Positions 12,301 through 25,361 of a stretch of 64,000 bases of DNA are shown one piece after another; position 1 is the stretch's first letter, and each line of letters begins with the position of its first letter. The DNA lies in the NCBI RefSeq assembly GCF_021018895.1, contig NC_079375.1, positions 13,114,732 to 13,178,731 on the forward strand. The letters run 5' to 3'. The notes beneath the pieces are model-generated. The model was given only the letters and a program-made list of their open reading frames with translations, did no database searches and was not told the DNA's origin. Position numbers and translations under genes: made by a program. The stretch is from Seriola aureovittata (taxonomy: Eukaryota; Chordata; Actinopteri; Carangiformes; Carangidae).

Positions 12301-15300
12301 CCCTCTAGAGAGTTGGTCAAAGTATTTGTCTCAAGTAGGTCTACCTACTGAACATTATCATTTTCTTGCTGCGATTTTCCTGAAAAGATTAATATGTTAT
12401 GTCATGTTAAGTGCTACTCTTCACTATGAGATGATTAAGCTCACAGTTCTCACAGGGTGAAACATGCAATGTAAGAAAGTGTTATACAACAGTGAAACCT
12501 CAAACCCTATGAGTGTTTAAAAAAGTGTCTTAATATCTCTCCCTCATGTCAGTCAAAAAAAAAAGAAATCAGCTCTGACATGTCATTTACTGGAAACCAA
12601 GAAATAACAGAATCAAGGCAGATACTAAGCCATTTCAACATGATCCCGATCATTACTCAGCACATTCTGCAGGTCCATCTTCACACACTGCAACCTCCTC
12701 ACATGCTCCTCCGCAGGCAGACAGGTGGCAGCAGAGAGCCACGAGGCCGCAGCAGCTGGTGGCCCCAGGGTCCACTGCAACACAATTAAAATGTATGTGA
12801 CTTTTATTCCATGCCAGCTCCATCTTAGTGTCACTTCTCGGGACGTCCAGATTTAAGGAGGTAGCAAAGCACTCCAACACGACGGCAGTGGTGACAGTTA
12901 AAAAAAAGAAAAGAAAGAAATGCAGGCAAGAAAGGATGAGGACAACAGGTTTGAGAGTGATGGGATGCAGGCCTTGGACAATATGGTAAGTAATTAGATT
13001 TTGTTTTATGTCATTTCTACTGTGCAACATTCTCTTATACTTAATGTGGAAAAGGACAAAAACTAGGCAATGTTGAAGCTGAACGGCAAAGAGAAGAATG
13101 ATAAAGAATTTGAAGAAGACTTGCTTGTTTGAACTAAGTGCCTATAAATCATCCCCATCATGACTTTTTTTTTTTTTTTTACCTTCTAACTCTGTGTCTT
13201 GCCCACGCTGGGGACACCGCGAATGTTTAGTCAGGATTCTTGGTGCGGTGTCAGCATTTTGGCACAGGGGGAGTGATTTAAAGGAGCATGGCGTGCATGT
13301 CATGCCCCCCCCACGCCTGTACTGTTCCAGTCTGCCCTCCGAGTGTGTGCAAACAAATAAAGCACCAGGGCCTTTTTAATTAGCTCCAGGGCAGAGATTG
13401 GCAGCTTGTAGTGGTAGAGATAGCACAGTAACCAGCTATTACTCTAAATATTTGGTGCGTTGCAACAGTTGAGACCATAAGCGTGGGATCTCTGGAGGCA
13501 CATTAGTGGGTGGAAAATTGAAAACAAGTCTAACTGTACTTGTTATTAATGTCACTCCTAATAAGATTACCAGGATTCTAACAGAATCTATATAGCAAAT
13601 ATTACTGCTGTGATTTGTCTTCATCCACAGCTGGCAGAGGGTTTTGTTCAGTGGTGCTTTGTAGACAAGACAATCATTTATGATAAAGCAAGGAAAGTTG
13701 GAGAGAATTGTTTTGTCATATAAGGTCATAACCTTTCTTGTTTCCAATGTAATGAGCAGATACGGCGTTTTAAAATGCTTTATTGTGTCATAGAACATTT
13801 GCACCACTCACACACGCTATGACGCCTTGAAACAGTGTTGATGTTGACCTGAAGGTTATAAAGGTCAGCCTAAATCACTACGCTACAACTGGAGAGGGAC
13901 ACAGCTCATCGGGGGCCTGTTATGTCAGCGTGATTGAGATGTAAATCAGAATTTAAGATTGGAAAAATATATATGTAAAAAAAAAAAAAAAAATCCATGC
14001 TCTAAAAGGAAAGTCATAAATGTGTGCTTTACTTTGAATTTTTAGTTTGATCACCACTAATCATGCCAATATCCTGACATGATTTCAACCTTTGTTTAAT
14101 CGTTTGAAATCAAAAAGTAAAATAAATTAAATAGTAAACAATGACAATAACGATCAAACTATCACAAAAAAATATGTCCCCCACTTTTTAAAAACAAAAT
14201 AAAACCAGAAAATGAATGAATTACACCGACATGGAGACAGGAATCACAGTCTGGTATTGTTATTTAATTGCAGAACAAATTTTTGCTTTTGATCTCAAAT
14301 TCAAAACTGTTTGTCAGTGAATCAGTGTAATCCTTCAGTAATGCATATCTTCATAGGTTCTCAGAAGTTTATTACATTGATGGTTTTGGCACGGCATCAA
14401 AGGCGAGCCGGGGCAGATGAAGAATAGAAATTCCATGACATGTGTTAGATATCATATTTCAGTTGTGAAGAAATTCCTGCAAACCTCTCTGCAATCAACA
14501 CATTACTCTTTTCGATTAATGTGCCATTGTTTTTCCATCAGTAAGAATATTTTTTTAATCCAAAGTTTTCCTTGTGTGACTGCATTTGTTTTTAAGAAAG
14601 CTGCAGTGCCATCATCCACAGTCTGCTAGTATTGTGTTGGGTTACGCCACCGGACAAGTAACAACATGTTGCTTCCTGATCTTTCCCCCCTGCTGAATAA
14701 TTGGCATCTTTTATTGATAGTGTCATGATTTCATTTTTTTTATTATTTTTTTTAACTGGGAGTGAATATGGAGTGATGATACACTACAGTGATAATACAG
14801 TGCATTTTTTGGGGGTGCTTTAATGATTAACCCACATTTGATATGTCATTCAATAGCATGACTGTTCTTCACGTACCCTGATCATGACCCCAGATTTTTC
14901 TGCTCACGGCCATGAAAGTCATTATTTACAGTGCAACTGTGTGAGGGCATATCTGACGCTGATGGGGCTTGTGTTTATTTAATGCCGACTAAATGACGGG
15001 GTTCAGGCCTTCAGCTTCCTCTGCTCTTAAAATGTAATTATAGGGGGATTCCTTTCCTGCGCAGGCGTTTGACAACTCTGTTGAACTTTTCTCTTTTCAT
15101 GATACGCTGATTCATGATGCGTTGTCAGTGTCTGCAGAATTAACCCTAATATTTAACATGGTTTCTGCTTAGATTATTTACCTGTGATACCCTGATACAG
15201 TAATGCCTTATAATATAGAACCTAAGAAATTGTTCCTAAACACTATAATGATGCTATAATTCTATTAATTGTATTCAGGCGATTATGTTTAATTACTAAC

Positions 15301-15683
15301 TGATGGTTCAAGTCAACAAACTGAAAACAACAGAATTAGAACCAACGTTGTCTTGTGTTAAACTTCCCAGCATGCACTGCAATTGTGAGGCGTTACAGGA
15401 TGTATTGTAGACAATTTCACTTCTAACTATACATATAACAAAACTCACTTCTACTGTAAATAAATAAAGATTTTATTGAAATATCATAATTTATTTATTT
15501 TTCTTTCTTTTTGGGTTATTTATTTATTTATTTTCTCATGGTAATATATTCTAATATAACCTCCCACACCCCTAATCCAGCAAACGTGTAGTTTCAAGAA
15601 TGGATTTTATTTGATTTTTAAGATGAAGGACCTATTTTCTCTCTCTCTCTCTCTCCACTGAGTTCAGACCTGAATGTTGAAGA
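9338..15683. other. Anonymous non-coding stretch
   Basis: About 6.3 kb with no gene I can support. It holds homopolymers at 13165-13180 (T16) and 13977-13994 (A18), a short CT tract at 15636-15655, and scattered open frames of no more than 125 codons that resemble no family I know. No complete mobile element was recognised. Confidence 0.5.
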
Positions 15684-15809
15684 ATGTTAATGTGTTTATT
15701 TTTCCTCATCTTCACGTTCGTCCTGTCGGGATTTTATTCCATCCCCAAATCCTCCTCCAGATCCTCCTCACCTCTCTGCTCTCCCCACTGCGCAGCCCGG
15801 AGCTTCGAG
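15684..15809 (+). other. Weak candidate: first coding exon with signal-peptide-like start
   Basis: An ATG at 15684, just after an in-frame stop (15678-15680), opens 42 codons. They begin MLMCLFFLIFTFVLSGFYS, a hydrophobic run like a secretory signal peptide, followed by a Ser-rich stretch with two Cys (LCSPHCAARSFE). The frame meets a consensus-like donor, TTCGAG|GTGAGC, at 15809/15810, in phase 0. This segment is GC-rich against AT-rich flanks. I do not recognise the protein and found no matching downstream exon. The pyrimidine-rich composition alone could create the hydrophobic and Ser-rich reading, so this is a lead only. Confidence 0.18.
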
Positions 15810-17350
15810 GTGAGCATGTTCAGCATGGCCTCCGGAACAAGGGTCACAATTAAGTTAACTTCATTTTTCTTTTTTCACTGTATGGGGGAAAAAAAGATCT
15901 CACAACGAGTAGCACCGTGCATAAAATTATAATGACCGGAGTTCAGGCTGTTTAGATCATGTAGTAGAAGTAAGTTTTTAACTGAAAAACAGCTGTAGGC
16001 CTCTAAACTAAACCAAAAATATCAACTCAAACTAAATTGATCACAACCAAAGAATTCAATGAGAGATTTTTTAGACATTATTTGCTCATTTTTAAGTGGA
16101 AATAAACAACATTTCGCGGTCGAGACAAACCGTGAAATTCCGCTATGTCGCACATGAACCCACAATCTGTCACAAAGATAAACCGAGGTAAGCCAATCCT
16201 TGGCTGCACAATAAATTGTAATGTTTTGGTTTTGCTCTTAAAATTCACCTTAAGTTTTGAAGTTACAGAAAATCTGCGTTTGGAGGCTGTTTGATACAGA
16301 GACTGAAATATTGTGTAGGGCGACGTTTGAACTGCTGCGTCTTTACATCAGATAGAAACATTCTGGATGTCTGCGTATGTTGCAGATTTTTATTATAATT
16401 AGATGTTTTGATGCTTTTACCAATGTATGGGACAGTGTGGTTGAAAATAAGCTAATACGTATATGTTTTGTTTTTTTTGGAGCACGCATTAGCAATCGTT
16501 TTGTTATGTAAAAAAAAAACATTTGATATCTATACATACCCAGAAACCTGAAAGTTTCAAAACAGCTGACGTCAGCTGAGTCTCAGAAATAATAACATCT
16601 CTCAGCCAGTTCAAGTATGTGATATTGCTGCTTTCAGGGAGTTTATTTAGTCTGCTGTTCATCCTCAAAGTTTCCTTACTTGTTCTGCAACACATGGCTG
16701 AGAAAGTAAAACACAGCAGGGCCATAGGGAAATAAAAAAAATCTCATTCAATTAATTCTTTTGCAGTTTTGTTGATTCACATAGAAACAAATAAAGAAGC
16801 AACAATAAAGATTGTGCACAGCTGATCGCACACAATTTTTATTCAGTGGTGTTTTAAAATTATATAAATATAAACAGTATAAACGCGACGAGAAATTTTA
16901 AAAACTGAGTATGAATTAGGTTAGACAATAAAATTAACTTGTAAAATGAAACTTTTACATTTTTATGCTATTTATACAAAAAGACAGTTGATTCATCTTA
17001 TGTGAGTTCTGATATGTTTTCTTGATATGTTTTAATGTGTTTAAAATGTCCTTAAAGTATCATGTTCTGACTGTGCTGATAAAAGAAAAAAAATATGAGT
17101 TAAATTATTTCATATTGTGATGTGCAAGTATTTTAATTTTAAAAATGTGGAAAATAAGAGGTTAATAAAGGTGTTGACATTGTCCTTCCATGTGCTTGTG
17201 TGTGCACTTTGTGTTTCCATGCTTGTCAGAAAGAATTAGACGAATAGAGTGAGAGGTCGGACTGGGAGTGTCAGCACGGCTGAATTTACGAGTGTGTAAT
17301 GAAGCATCTCTGACGAAGAAAGACTAAACAGAGACTGTGTTGGCCTAATG

Positions 17351-17356
<6 letters not shown>
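15810..17356. other. Anonymous AT-rich stretch
   Basis: No recognised gene or mobile element. T- and A-runs are frequent (for example 16470-16477 and 16509-16518). Confidence 0.5.

Positions 17357-17400
<44 letters not shown>
17357..17400 (+). repeat. (CA)22 microsatellite preceded by (CG)3
   Basis: Alternating purine-pyrimidine from 17351 to 17400, (CG)3 then (CA)22, so potentially Z-DNA forming. Confidence 0.96.
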
Positions 17401-17403
<3 letters not shown>

Positions 17404-19318
17404 CTTCTCTCCTTATCCTGTTACAGCTTTGAGGAGATGTACTGTATATTTAGGCATTTGCCACATACTCATTCCTCAAAAACACCTTTAACAGCAATAC
17501 AAATGGAAGAAATCTCAGCAGAGGACAGACAAAACTTCTACAGATATCATGTATATAAAGTAAAACTACATTAGACAGAATTACAATTGGTAAGATATAT
17601 ACAGTATATATATGTGTTGCCATTTATATTTGGATAAGAGTATGAATTGAAGTCTATTGTATATTAGAAATAAATCTCTGCTGCTTTTTACCTGTAGTCA
17701 GTAGGTTTATTATTTCTCACACAACATAACTGCATAACTACGCCAGCTGTTCTTTCTGTGACGATCTCCTCACCAACCTGAGGGACTAAAGGTTTTTTTT
17801 CTATGCATTAATGATCAATTATCAATTAGAAAAATATAACAATTCAGGTTTCCTTGCTGGTTTCCACCATCATGTTTCCTGTCACACCTCAGAAATGTCT
17901 GCTGTGTTTCTTCCCTGCCCTGTTCAATAAGACCAACCTTGTCAGGAGTCAGGTGACTTTGGGAACATGTACTGTACTTGGTGATATGGGAGATTGGACT
18001 CGGATGAGGTTCTTGACTCCCCCTCCTCTCCGGCTCTGTTTTGACTAGCATGCCAGCTCTCTGACTAACAGACACCCCTGGAGTGGATTCTGGACATACC
18101 AAGGAGGAGATGCCTTTGAAAGGACAGATGTTCCTGGGCTTAACCTGCCTCCTTCCCAAACCACTACCCTGCTTCCATTGTATATTTGTTCTTGCTCTAT
18201 AAATAACTGGCTGGTAACTCACAGAAAAATGTAACTGATGTGCAGCTGACTTCCAGGCCTCTCATCTTTGACGGTGAAAGGGACTTTTAAAGCGCTGGAG
18301 AAAAGTCGGTTGATACAGTCACGGTAAATGGATTTGGGCGAGGGGGTCACACTGAACACACCCTTTTTTTTTTTTTTTTTTTTTTTTGTCCACATAAGGA
18401 CTAGTCTCGACGTCTGGACTGGCTCAGCTGTCTTATGTAACAGCAGTGTGCAGTCCTGGCAGATGAGGCGTGATGGGCTCGAGCCAGTGCAGCCACATTA
18501 TCCAAAAATATACCAGCCATATTCACAGGGGAATATACACTTATTTGGTGTTCTTCTTAAAATTTCACAGTTGATGCTCGCCTGAGAATTTCGAAGTCGG
18601 TGGTGGAAGAGGCAGAAATTATACCCAGCAGGCTCCCTGTTTCACACGCCACCAAAATCTTATTTCTGTTTAGATGCTCAAATTTAAAACGAAGAAAAAA
18701 AAATTGTGGGTAAAAAAAATTCTGTCTTTTTTTTTTGTTTTGTTTTTTTTTCATCTTTGGTAAGAATGCGTAGAGTGTTTGCCCATTTGCTGTGGCTGGA
18801 AGGATGAATGGGTGATTGTTCGAGGGCCGTGTGACGACTCTCCTGGGGCCCATTAATTCGCCGAGGCTCCTGGAACATCAGGTCATGGCTAACCGGGATC
18901 TGAAGCTGCAGCCTGGCCTCACTGTGCAGATTTTGCCATAGTTAGTTTGAGCCCAGACCTCCAGCGCTCACAGCTGGGTCCCTTAAAAAAGCCCAGCTGA
19001 ATGGTTTTAGAAACACTGCATCTCCTCTTACCCCGCGCTCTCTCGCTGCTCGCTCTCCATCGAGCACAGCACAGATATCAGATACTGTGTTTTTTACTTG
19101 ATATGTTCATCTTTGCTTGCCAAAGCCCCTGGAAACCATATTAAAGTCTGCATTCCATATTTTCAACCAAAGGGCCTCTTTAGTTGAAGAATTTGTCCAA
19201 AATTTCCATTATCCCCTCTCTCCTCCTTCCTCTTCTCTCTTCTCCCCCCACAGCTCTATGTTTCCCTGTCTCTTCCCCACACGCTCACACACATCTTAAT
19301 TTTCTTTTTCCCCTCCAG
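17401..19318. other. Anonymous non-coding stretch
   Basis: Includes the longest minus-strand open frame of the window (135 codons, 17815-18222), which has no recognisable domain, signal or splice context. It also has a T24 run at 18364-18387 and mixed A/T runs at 18697-18752. Confidence 0.45.
18364..18387 (+). repeat. T24 homopolymer
   Basis: Twenty-four consecutive T. On the minus strand it could be a poly-A tail, but no retroelement body was recognised beside it. Confidence 0.9.
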
Positions 19319-19361
19319 CGCTGCTATCGTGTTGTATCAGTTACAGCTGACCACCAGTCAG
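19319..19361 (+). other. Weak candidate: 43-nt splice-bounded micro-exon
   Basis: A long pyrimidine tract ends in TTTTTCCCCTCCAG at 19318. After 43 nt the sequence reads CAG|GTGGGT. Two reading frames stay open across the 43 nt, and the plus frame continues past the donor to 19703. The acceptor is strong and the donor acceptable, but pyrimidine tracts are common here and no partner exon was identified. Confidence 0.15.
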
Positions 19362-19663
19362 GTGGGTCTGTGGGACATTTTAGATCACGGAGGGGCAAGC
19401 CAGCTCACTCAGCGCCTCCAGCCTGCTCCTAGACTCCAGTCCCAGGCCCCGCTGAGGCCTTGTCCCAGGCAGGGCAGAGAGACACCTGGCCAAACCACAG
19501 AAACACTTCCAGCTGCAGACTGCCTGATGCTCACCACGGAGAGAATTCAGGCCAAAGGTGGAGGAGCTCACCAAGAACTACAGCACTACCAGAGAGATTT
19601 CTCTGGCTTCTACTCCGTTTCATGTTCATTGGAGTCACAGTACCCAGCATCTGTTCACACGGA

Positions 19664-19693
19664 GGGAGGGGAGAAGGGGGTGGGGTGGGGGGG
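19664..19693 (+). other. G-quadruplex-prone G-rich tract
   Basis: The G-runs are GGG, GGGG, GGGGG, GGGG and GGGGGGG with loops of one to four bases, satisfying the usual four-run G4 pattern on the + strand. Confidence 0.75.
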
Positions 19694-21094
19694 TTCGTTT
19701 TGAACACATTTTTATCTTCTTAAAATGTTTACACTGTGTCACAATAAAAGTCGCCTTCCTCCTAAAAAGGGAAAACAAAGCAAGGCAACTTTTTTTTTTT
19801 TTTTCTAAAACTGCGCTCCTTAAAGTGAAAGTGGGAGAGCACAAGAGGTGAAAACAGGCAGAGAGAACAACAGCTCCCTTTTCTCTGCGACCAGTTGACA
19901 TGAAAGACCACATTATGTCTGAGATTAGAGGCAATTACTCTGGGAGTGTGCTTTAAGACCTTTGTTTGCCAACATGACAGGAGGGAGCAGGGCTGTAATT
20001 TGATGAGGGGGCAGTGTGAGTGAGAAACTCGGCATGGCGAGCTCCCAGCGGAGAGAGGCAAAGGGAAGCCTTTGTCCGCAGCGTGGACATGGCAGTTGGC
20101 AGAAATGTGAACGTTTGGAGGAAGATGAATTCAGCTGGGATTCATTAATTAGCAGAACTGTCTTTATCCTCATCGTCAGATTTATCGTGCGGCTACCGTT
20201 TATGGCTGAAAAGTGAGTTGAAAGAGACTTTACAGCCTCAACAAGGAAAATACTTTCATCTTCGCCTTTTGTTCCAGATGACAGTTCAAAAGCTGCTATT
20301 TATTGTTTCGGCATTTATATTAATTCAAATGGCACAATTGCGTGAGTTCATTCACATGCCACAAATACTGTAAACATATGATTCAGACTCAACCTGCGGT
20401 CAAACAAAAGCACCGCACCACATCTTCAAAACGTGACATCTCCTCCATTCTGGCCCGGGTGCATTGTTTCGAACAAACTGCGAGTTTTCAGGACAGGAAA
20501 CGAGCAGCTTGTTCCAGACCGAGCGGCAGAATGGAACACGTCTTTATTTGAGGGAAGTCATTCCGTTGATATATAAAACACCAAAGCAAAGTTTCCTTCC
20601 CCCTCACTTTCCTGGTGCTATCCCCTTCAAAAGGACACGGTCCTTTATACTGGTCTCACATGCACACACGGGACCAGAAGAAAAACAAACAGTGGCCATT
20701 TAAATATCAACCAACCTGCCTTCTGTTTGAATGGAGGGGGCTACTGCACGGCTCGGCCCGGGCTCGTCCAGCATGCTGCCAATTACGTGCTCGGCCTTCT
20801 GAACCATGGATGTGGACCAAAATGGGGAACAACAGCAAAACAAACCATTGTGCTGATCATTTCTGCAGGTGTACTGTGAAAATAAATATACTGTATGTGG
20901 CTGTTTATGCCAGAGACAGAAAACCACATGCAAATGTTAAAAATTGTGAGACTTTGATTCAGTAGTTCCTGATTTAAATTTAGATTTTGGACTATTATAA
21001 CCAAGTCTCTCTATGGCTGCTAGAATAGAAAAAAAGGGTTTTTGTGGAAAAACGCCTTTATAATCCTGAACATAAGTTATCGAAAAACTATTGT

Positions 21095-21235
21095 TTGAGG
21101 TAGAATTTATTGTCATTCTCTTCAAAAACACTACTCAGCGTACAGGGGAACTCAACTGCAATACAGTAAAGGTAATAAAACAAATACAAAGGTAAAGTGC
21201 AAGTAGTCGAATAAAGTGCAACAAATGATAAGTGC
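21095..21235 (-). repeat. Possible LINE 3'-end remnant
   Basis: The phrase GAATTTATTGTCATTCTC (21102-21119), followed by AGCGTACAGGGGAACTC and a run of TAAAGTGCAA words, resembles 3'-tail sequence of degraded LINEs seen in fish genomes. The match rests on memory of the general pattern and no coding sequence is preserved. The strand is a guess. Confidence 0.28.
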
Positions 21236-21651
21236 CGTCACACAGATAAGGAGTGTACCTTGTTTTCATTGACAGTAAAATGTCTTATGGACAAATATGT
21301 TCATTAAAAAACAATAAGTGCAGCAATAAAACAAGAAGACATAAAAATGGCAGCAGAATCAGCAGCCATTGTTTTAGTATCCGGACCAAAACTCAGGTTG
21401 CGTATTGGCACGAAAAAATGATGGGTATCAGATCATTTTTAAACAATAGCCAGTCCTACTTTCACCTTTCGCTGTCTTGTTCTTCTTAGCCGAATGTTCC
21501 CGTAAGGGTGTGTGAAAGGAGGAAGAGGACCACCTATTAAAGTGAAATCTTAGGAGTGATGGATGGGAGCTTGTTGAGGGGGAGCGGAGCAGCATACACC
21601 CCAGGGGAGGGGGATGATGAACAAGTGGGGAGGGGGATGTGTGTGTGTGTA

Positions 21652-21674
21652 GGGGGGGTTTGGGGGGGGGTGGG
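21652..21674 (+). other. G-quadruplex-prone G-rich tract
   Basis: G7, TTT, G9, T, G3. Further G-runs lie just upstream (21604-21613, 21627-21636), making a cluster of G4-capable sequence over about 70 bp. Confidence 0.75.
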
Positions 21675-23217
21675 AGAGTTCACTAAATCCCCACTCACAC
21701 CTCTCGCTGTGGGTGGAGGGCACGGAGACCTCCCATGCTGTCTGACTTAGAAATGTGATTGACTTCATCCTCTGAAGTACTTTAAACTTTTGCCTGTTTT
21801 TCCTCGAATCTTTTACTTTCATCTACATTGTTAGAAATGAGAAATATGCACTTTCAAGAGGTCCGTAATATGTAAAAATGACTTATACTTCACTTCAGTT
21901 GACAGTTGCAGTGTGTGTCAGTTGCTTTTTTAGTTATGTTTTTTCAAAATACTTAATAGATGAAAGCGAGCATTACTTCATGATGTGGTGCTGAGCGGAT
22001 TAGCCAACACTCATCTTACCCATTCGAAAGCTTTTCCCAAACTTTGTGGACTATGTGGTCTTTCCAGTTGCATCGTCATACTTTTGCTAAATGTGAAGCT
22101 ACCTCATATTTCTCAAAAATTTGAAACATCCCGAGCTTTCAGTGACTATGGTTACATAGTGGCTTTTAGCATTTTGGACTGAGCTATTAATGTATTGGTG
22201 CTGTCCTGTGAAAACAGCTGTTTTAAGCTCTGTGATGATGCATTTTTGGATGCTCCAAACACGTATTCCTTCAGTTTTTTCCCTAAAAAGTCCAAAAACA
22301 CAGAGTTTGGAGATACATGATTTTTACTGGATGGCTAAAATATGCAAATAAATCACAGACCAGTGTGGATAAAATGATCCAAAACCTTATGATACACTTG
22401 AGCTGTACTAATTATGAGAATCTGACACATACTAAGGAGGGATAACAAATATGTGCTCAAACAAACACATCAATCGCTAAATCGTCTGACTAATAAATGC
22501 TAGGATGTTGAGTAAATTTTAATCCTGTAGTCACATTTTAGGACAATAAAGGCAAATGGAGAGGCTGCAGCTCTTGTGGTTTAACGCCTGGTGTGTAGAG
22601 GAATTACTGCTGTAGTAGTTTGCCTTTAACTGTCAGGAAATGACCCATAATCTGCAAGCGTTTGACTGCTGCAGCATTCCTGTGAAATGACACAAGTTGA
22701 GGTAGATTAGGGGTTGGGTAATTAGCTCATTAGTCAACATAAACACATGGCGGGGCTCCCCCGTTTCTACACACCCTGCCCCCCTCTCTCCGCCCACAGC
22801 TGGTAGGCTCTCACAAACATATGCACGCATACCTGCACGAATGCATATACAGACACATACACTGCACCCAGACCACTTCATCATTAATCCAATTCCTTTC
22901 TTCTGGACTTTTTTTTTTTTTCTTTTTTGCTATTTTCCATACTTTTTTTTTTTCTGTATGGTTCTGCTTTGCCCCAGACAAGCCACTCTTTCATATTGTG
23001 GCCCTGGGGGCTGAGGGCCAGCCACTTTTCACCAGCACCTTGCAGCTTATCAGAGCACTTTATCAGCCTGAGGGAAAAAGATGAGGGTTAAAGCTCTTCA
23101 CTCTTCTGCTCTGCACCTCAGAAAACCAGCAGGCTGTCAGCAAACAAATATTTGTAAGCTGGGGCTCAGAAACGTGCGCCTTGTGACAAAGAGAAAGGCG
23201 TCAGGGGTCATGTGTTT

Positions 23218-23220
<3 letters not shown>

Positions 23221-23302
<82 letters not shown>
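23221..23302 (+). repeat. (TG)41 microsatellite
   Basis: 82 bases of uninterrupted TG, the longest pure dinucleotide tract in the window. It is probably highly polymorphic. Open frames here are Cys-Val or Thr-His translations of the repeat. Confidence 0.98.
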
Positions 23303-23303
<1 letters not shown>

Positions 23304-24218
23304 ATGAAAAACACAGGACATCCTTTGTGCAGCAAGGTGAGCTGGTCCCCACACAGCCTCCCTTGTTGCTCAGGGGACAGATGCTGAACACTGGAACCTG
23401 GACAGCCCTTCACACCTCCTAAATGCAGCAGGAGGCCTTAGCTTTCTCCTCCACTTAATTTTCGGACCTTCTGTTCGACCCCCCCGTCCCCCCTCCTTCT
23501 CCTTCTCCTCAGCACCCCCCCACCTGAAGATCAACATAATGCTCTCTTTCATCAATGCTTCACAAACCATATGAAATATTTTGCAAACTTTATCAAGGAG
23601 GTGTTGAAAGTGGAAACATTCCTGCGTTTCTATTCCGCCACGTTGATAAAAACCTTCAGAGAGAATCTCGCCTTTGACTTTCAACACTTTGGAGCAGTGT
23701 TTTAGCACCTTGGATCTCAGTCACAGGCAACTTTTCATTTCAGAACAGGACTGGTTGTGTTTGCCTCAATGCCATTGGAAATAGAAGGCCTGTTTGATGG
23801 TGTTCATTGACTGATATGAATGACCATTTGTGTGGTTTTGCACTGTACAGAGCTTGTAGCGAGCCAGGTCGCTTGGGAAGCAGTGTATCCTGGTCATGTG
23901 GTGCTTGACGGGGGAAATGGATGAATGAAGTCAGCGAGAAAATGCTGTACAATCAATCAGCTGTGGTTTGCTACTGATGCAAATTGGCAAATTGGAGTTT
24001 AGATAGAGTCATCTAATTGGGAGACAACATGGCTGATGGATCCATCCATCATCGCCTCGTGAGACAATATACTCACAGCGACAGATCACACATCATGTTC
24101 TGGTTAATTTAAAGAGGAACAACACACTGGGCCCTTCCCTCGGTTTAGCTACGTTCTTTCAGATGCAGTGCTTAAAAGTTTGACTGTTTTATTTTTTGAT
24201 GGGTTTGAGTGTATGGAC

Positions 24219-24275
24219 GTGTGTGTGTGTGTGTGTAAGTGTGTGTGTGTGTGTGCGTGTGTATGTGTGTGTGTG
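24219..24275 (+). repeat. Interrupted (GT)n microsatellite
   Basis: A GT tract with AA, C and A interruptions, consistent with an older, decaying repeat. Confidence 0.93.
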
Positions 24276-25089
24276 AGAATACTTGACAGATTGTGCAACT
24301 GAAAATTTTGCTCCAGGTGCAATGAAGTCACGTCGGTTTCCAACAATCCCAGTCAAGGGTGGAGAGTTGACGTGCAGAGGCACAGTTCATTCCTTGCGTC
24401 GGTTGTGTGTCATTACCCAAGAGACGGAAGGGGTGAGAAGGCAAATGATAAATGTCTGTCACGATGTTGATGAACATATATCTGTGTGCCCCCTTTATGG
24501 CTTTATCAGTTACTTCTTTCATTGGCGTATGTTTGGGTTTTATTTACAGTCTTTTTACAACCCTCTGGAGTCTGTCTATTAACTGGAGAAAACGCTGACG
24601 GGAATTTAGTTGTTGTAACTTTATTCATATATAATTAAAAAAGCTGAGAAAACAAGTTGAAAGTGTTTATGTGGGGCGTTCACACAATATCTCATTCATG
24701 TAAACCATAAGAGATTTTATTTTAAAGTTTTTTTTAAAACTGTGGTACAACATTCATTATTACTTAACATGTAAATAGACCACCATACCATACATGTGGC
24801 GTAAGGAAAATTTAAATAATGCTAAACAAAATTCTACTGTGATGAATTTCTCACAAACATACTTCCGCTGACGGTGATTGGTGATGGAAAGTGCCACACC
24901 TTGCTCCCTGGCTGCGGGCCACAGCCTTATCAGGCTTGATGAATTACATTGACACCCAAGCTATCTTAATGACTCCGTCTATCTACCCATCTCCCCTCTC
25001 CTTCCTCTCCCTTTTCCCAGCACTTGGCCTTGCTCCTGCATCCTCCCACTGCTGCAAATATCCAGAGCTGATTTCTGCCTTTGTGTGTA

Positions 25090-25094
<5 letters not shown>

Positions 25095-25136
<42 letters not shown>
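25095..25136 (+). repeat. (GT)21 microsatellite
   Basis: An uninterrupted GT tract of 42 bases, preceded by imperfect GT/GA units. Confidence 0.95.
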
Positions 25137-25137
<1 letters not shown>

Positions 25138-25361
25138 GTTCTAGATGAGAGTATGTTATTGTTGAGCAGTGAAGTGTGTTTTAAAAGCATATAAAGTTAT
25201 CTTCCATTGGAAGCCAGTGACAGCAGAGGTAGATGACTGATGTCTTGCTGTCTGAGAAACAAACATGATACAAATAAAAAACACACCTGCCATAACTTGA
25301 ACCGCACCGTGACGGGAACATTAAGAATATTAATTAGCTTTAACTCTTTTTTCCCCCCCAG

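Larger units (their letters stand above)
19694..23220. other. Anonymous non-coding stretch
   Basis: No gene supported. The segment around 20000-20220 is GC-richer, contains ATTCATTAATTAGC (a homeodomain-type core), and could be a conserved non-coding element; this cannot be tested here. T-rich runs lie at 22909-22952. Confidence 0.45.

Noticed and set aside
17815..18222. 135-codon minus-strand open frame
   Set aside because: Low-complexity-free but with no recognised domain, no promoter or splice context, and overlapping frames on the other strand.
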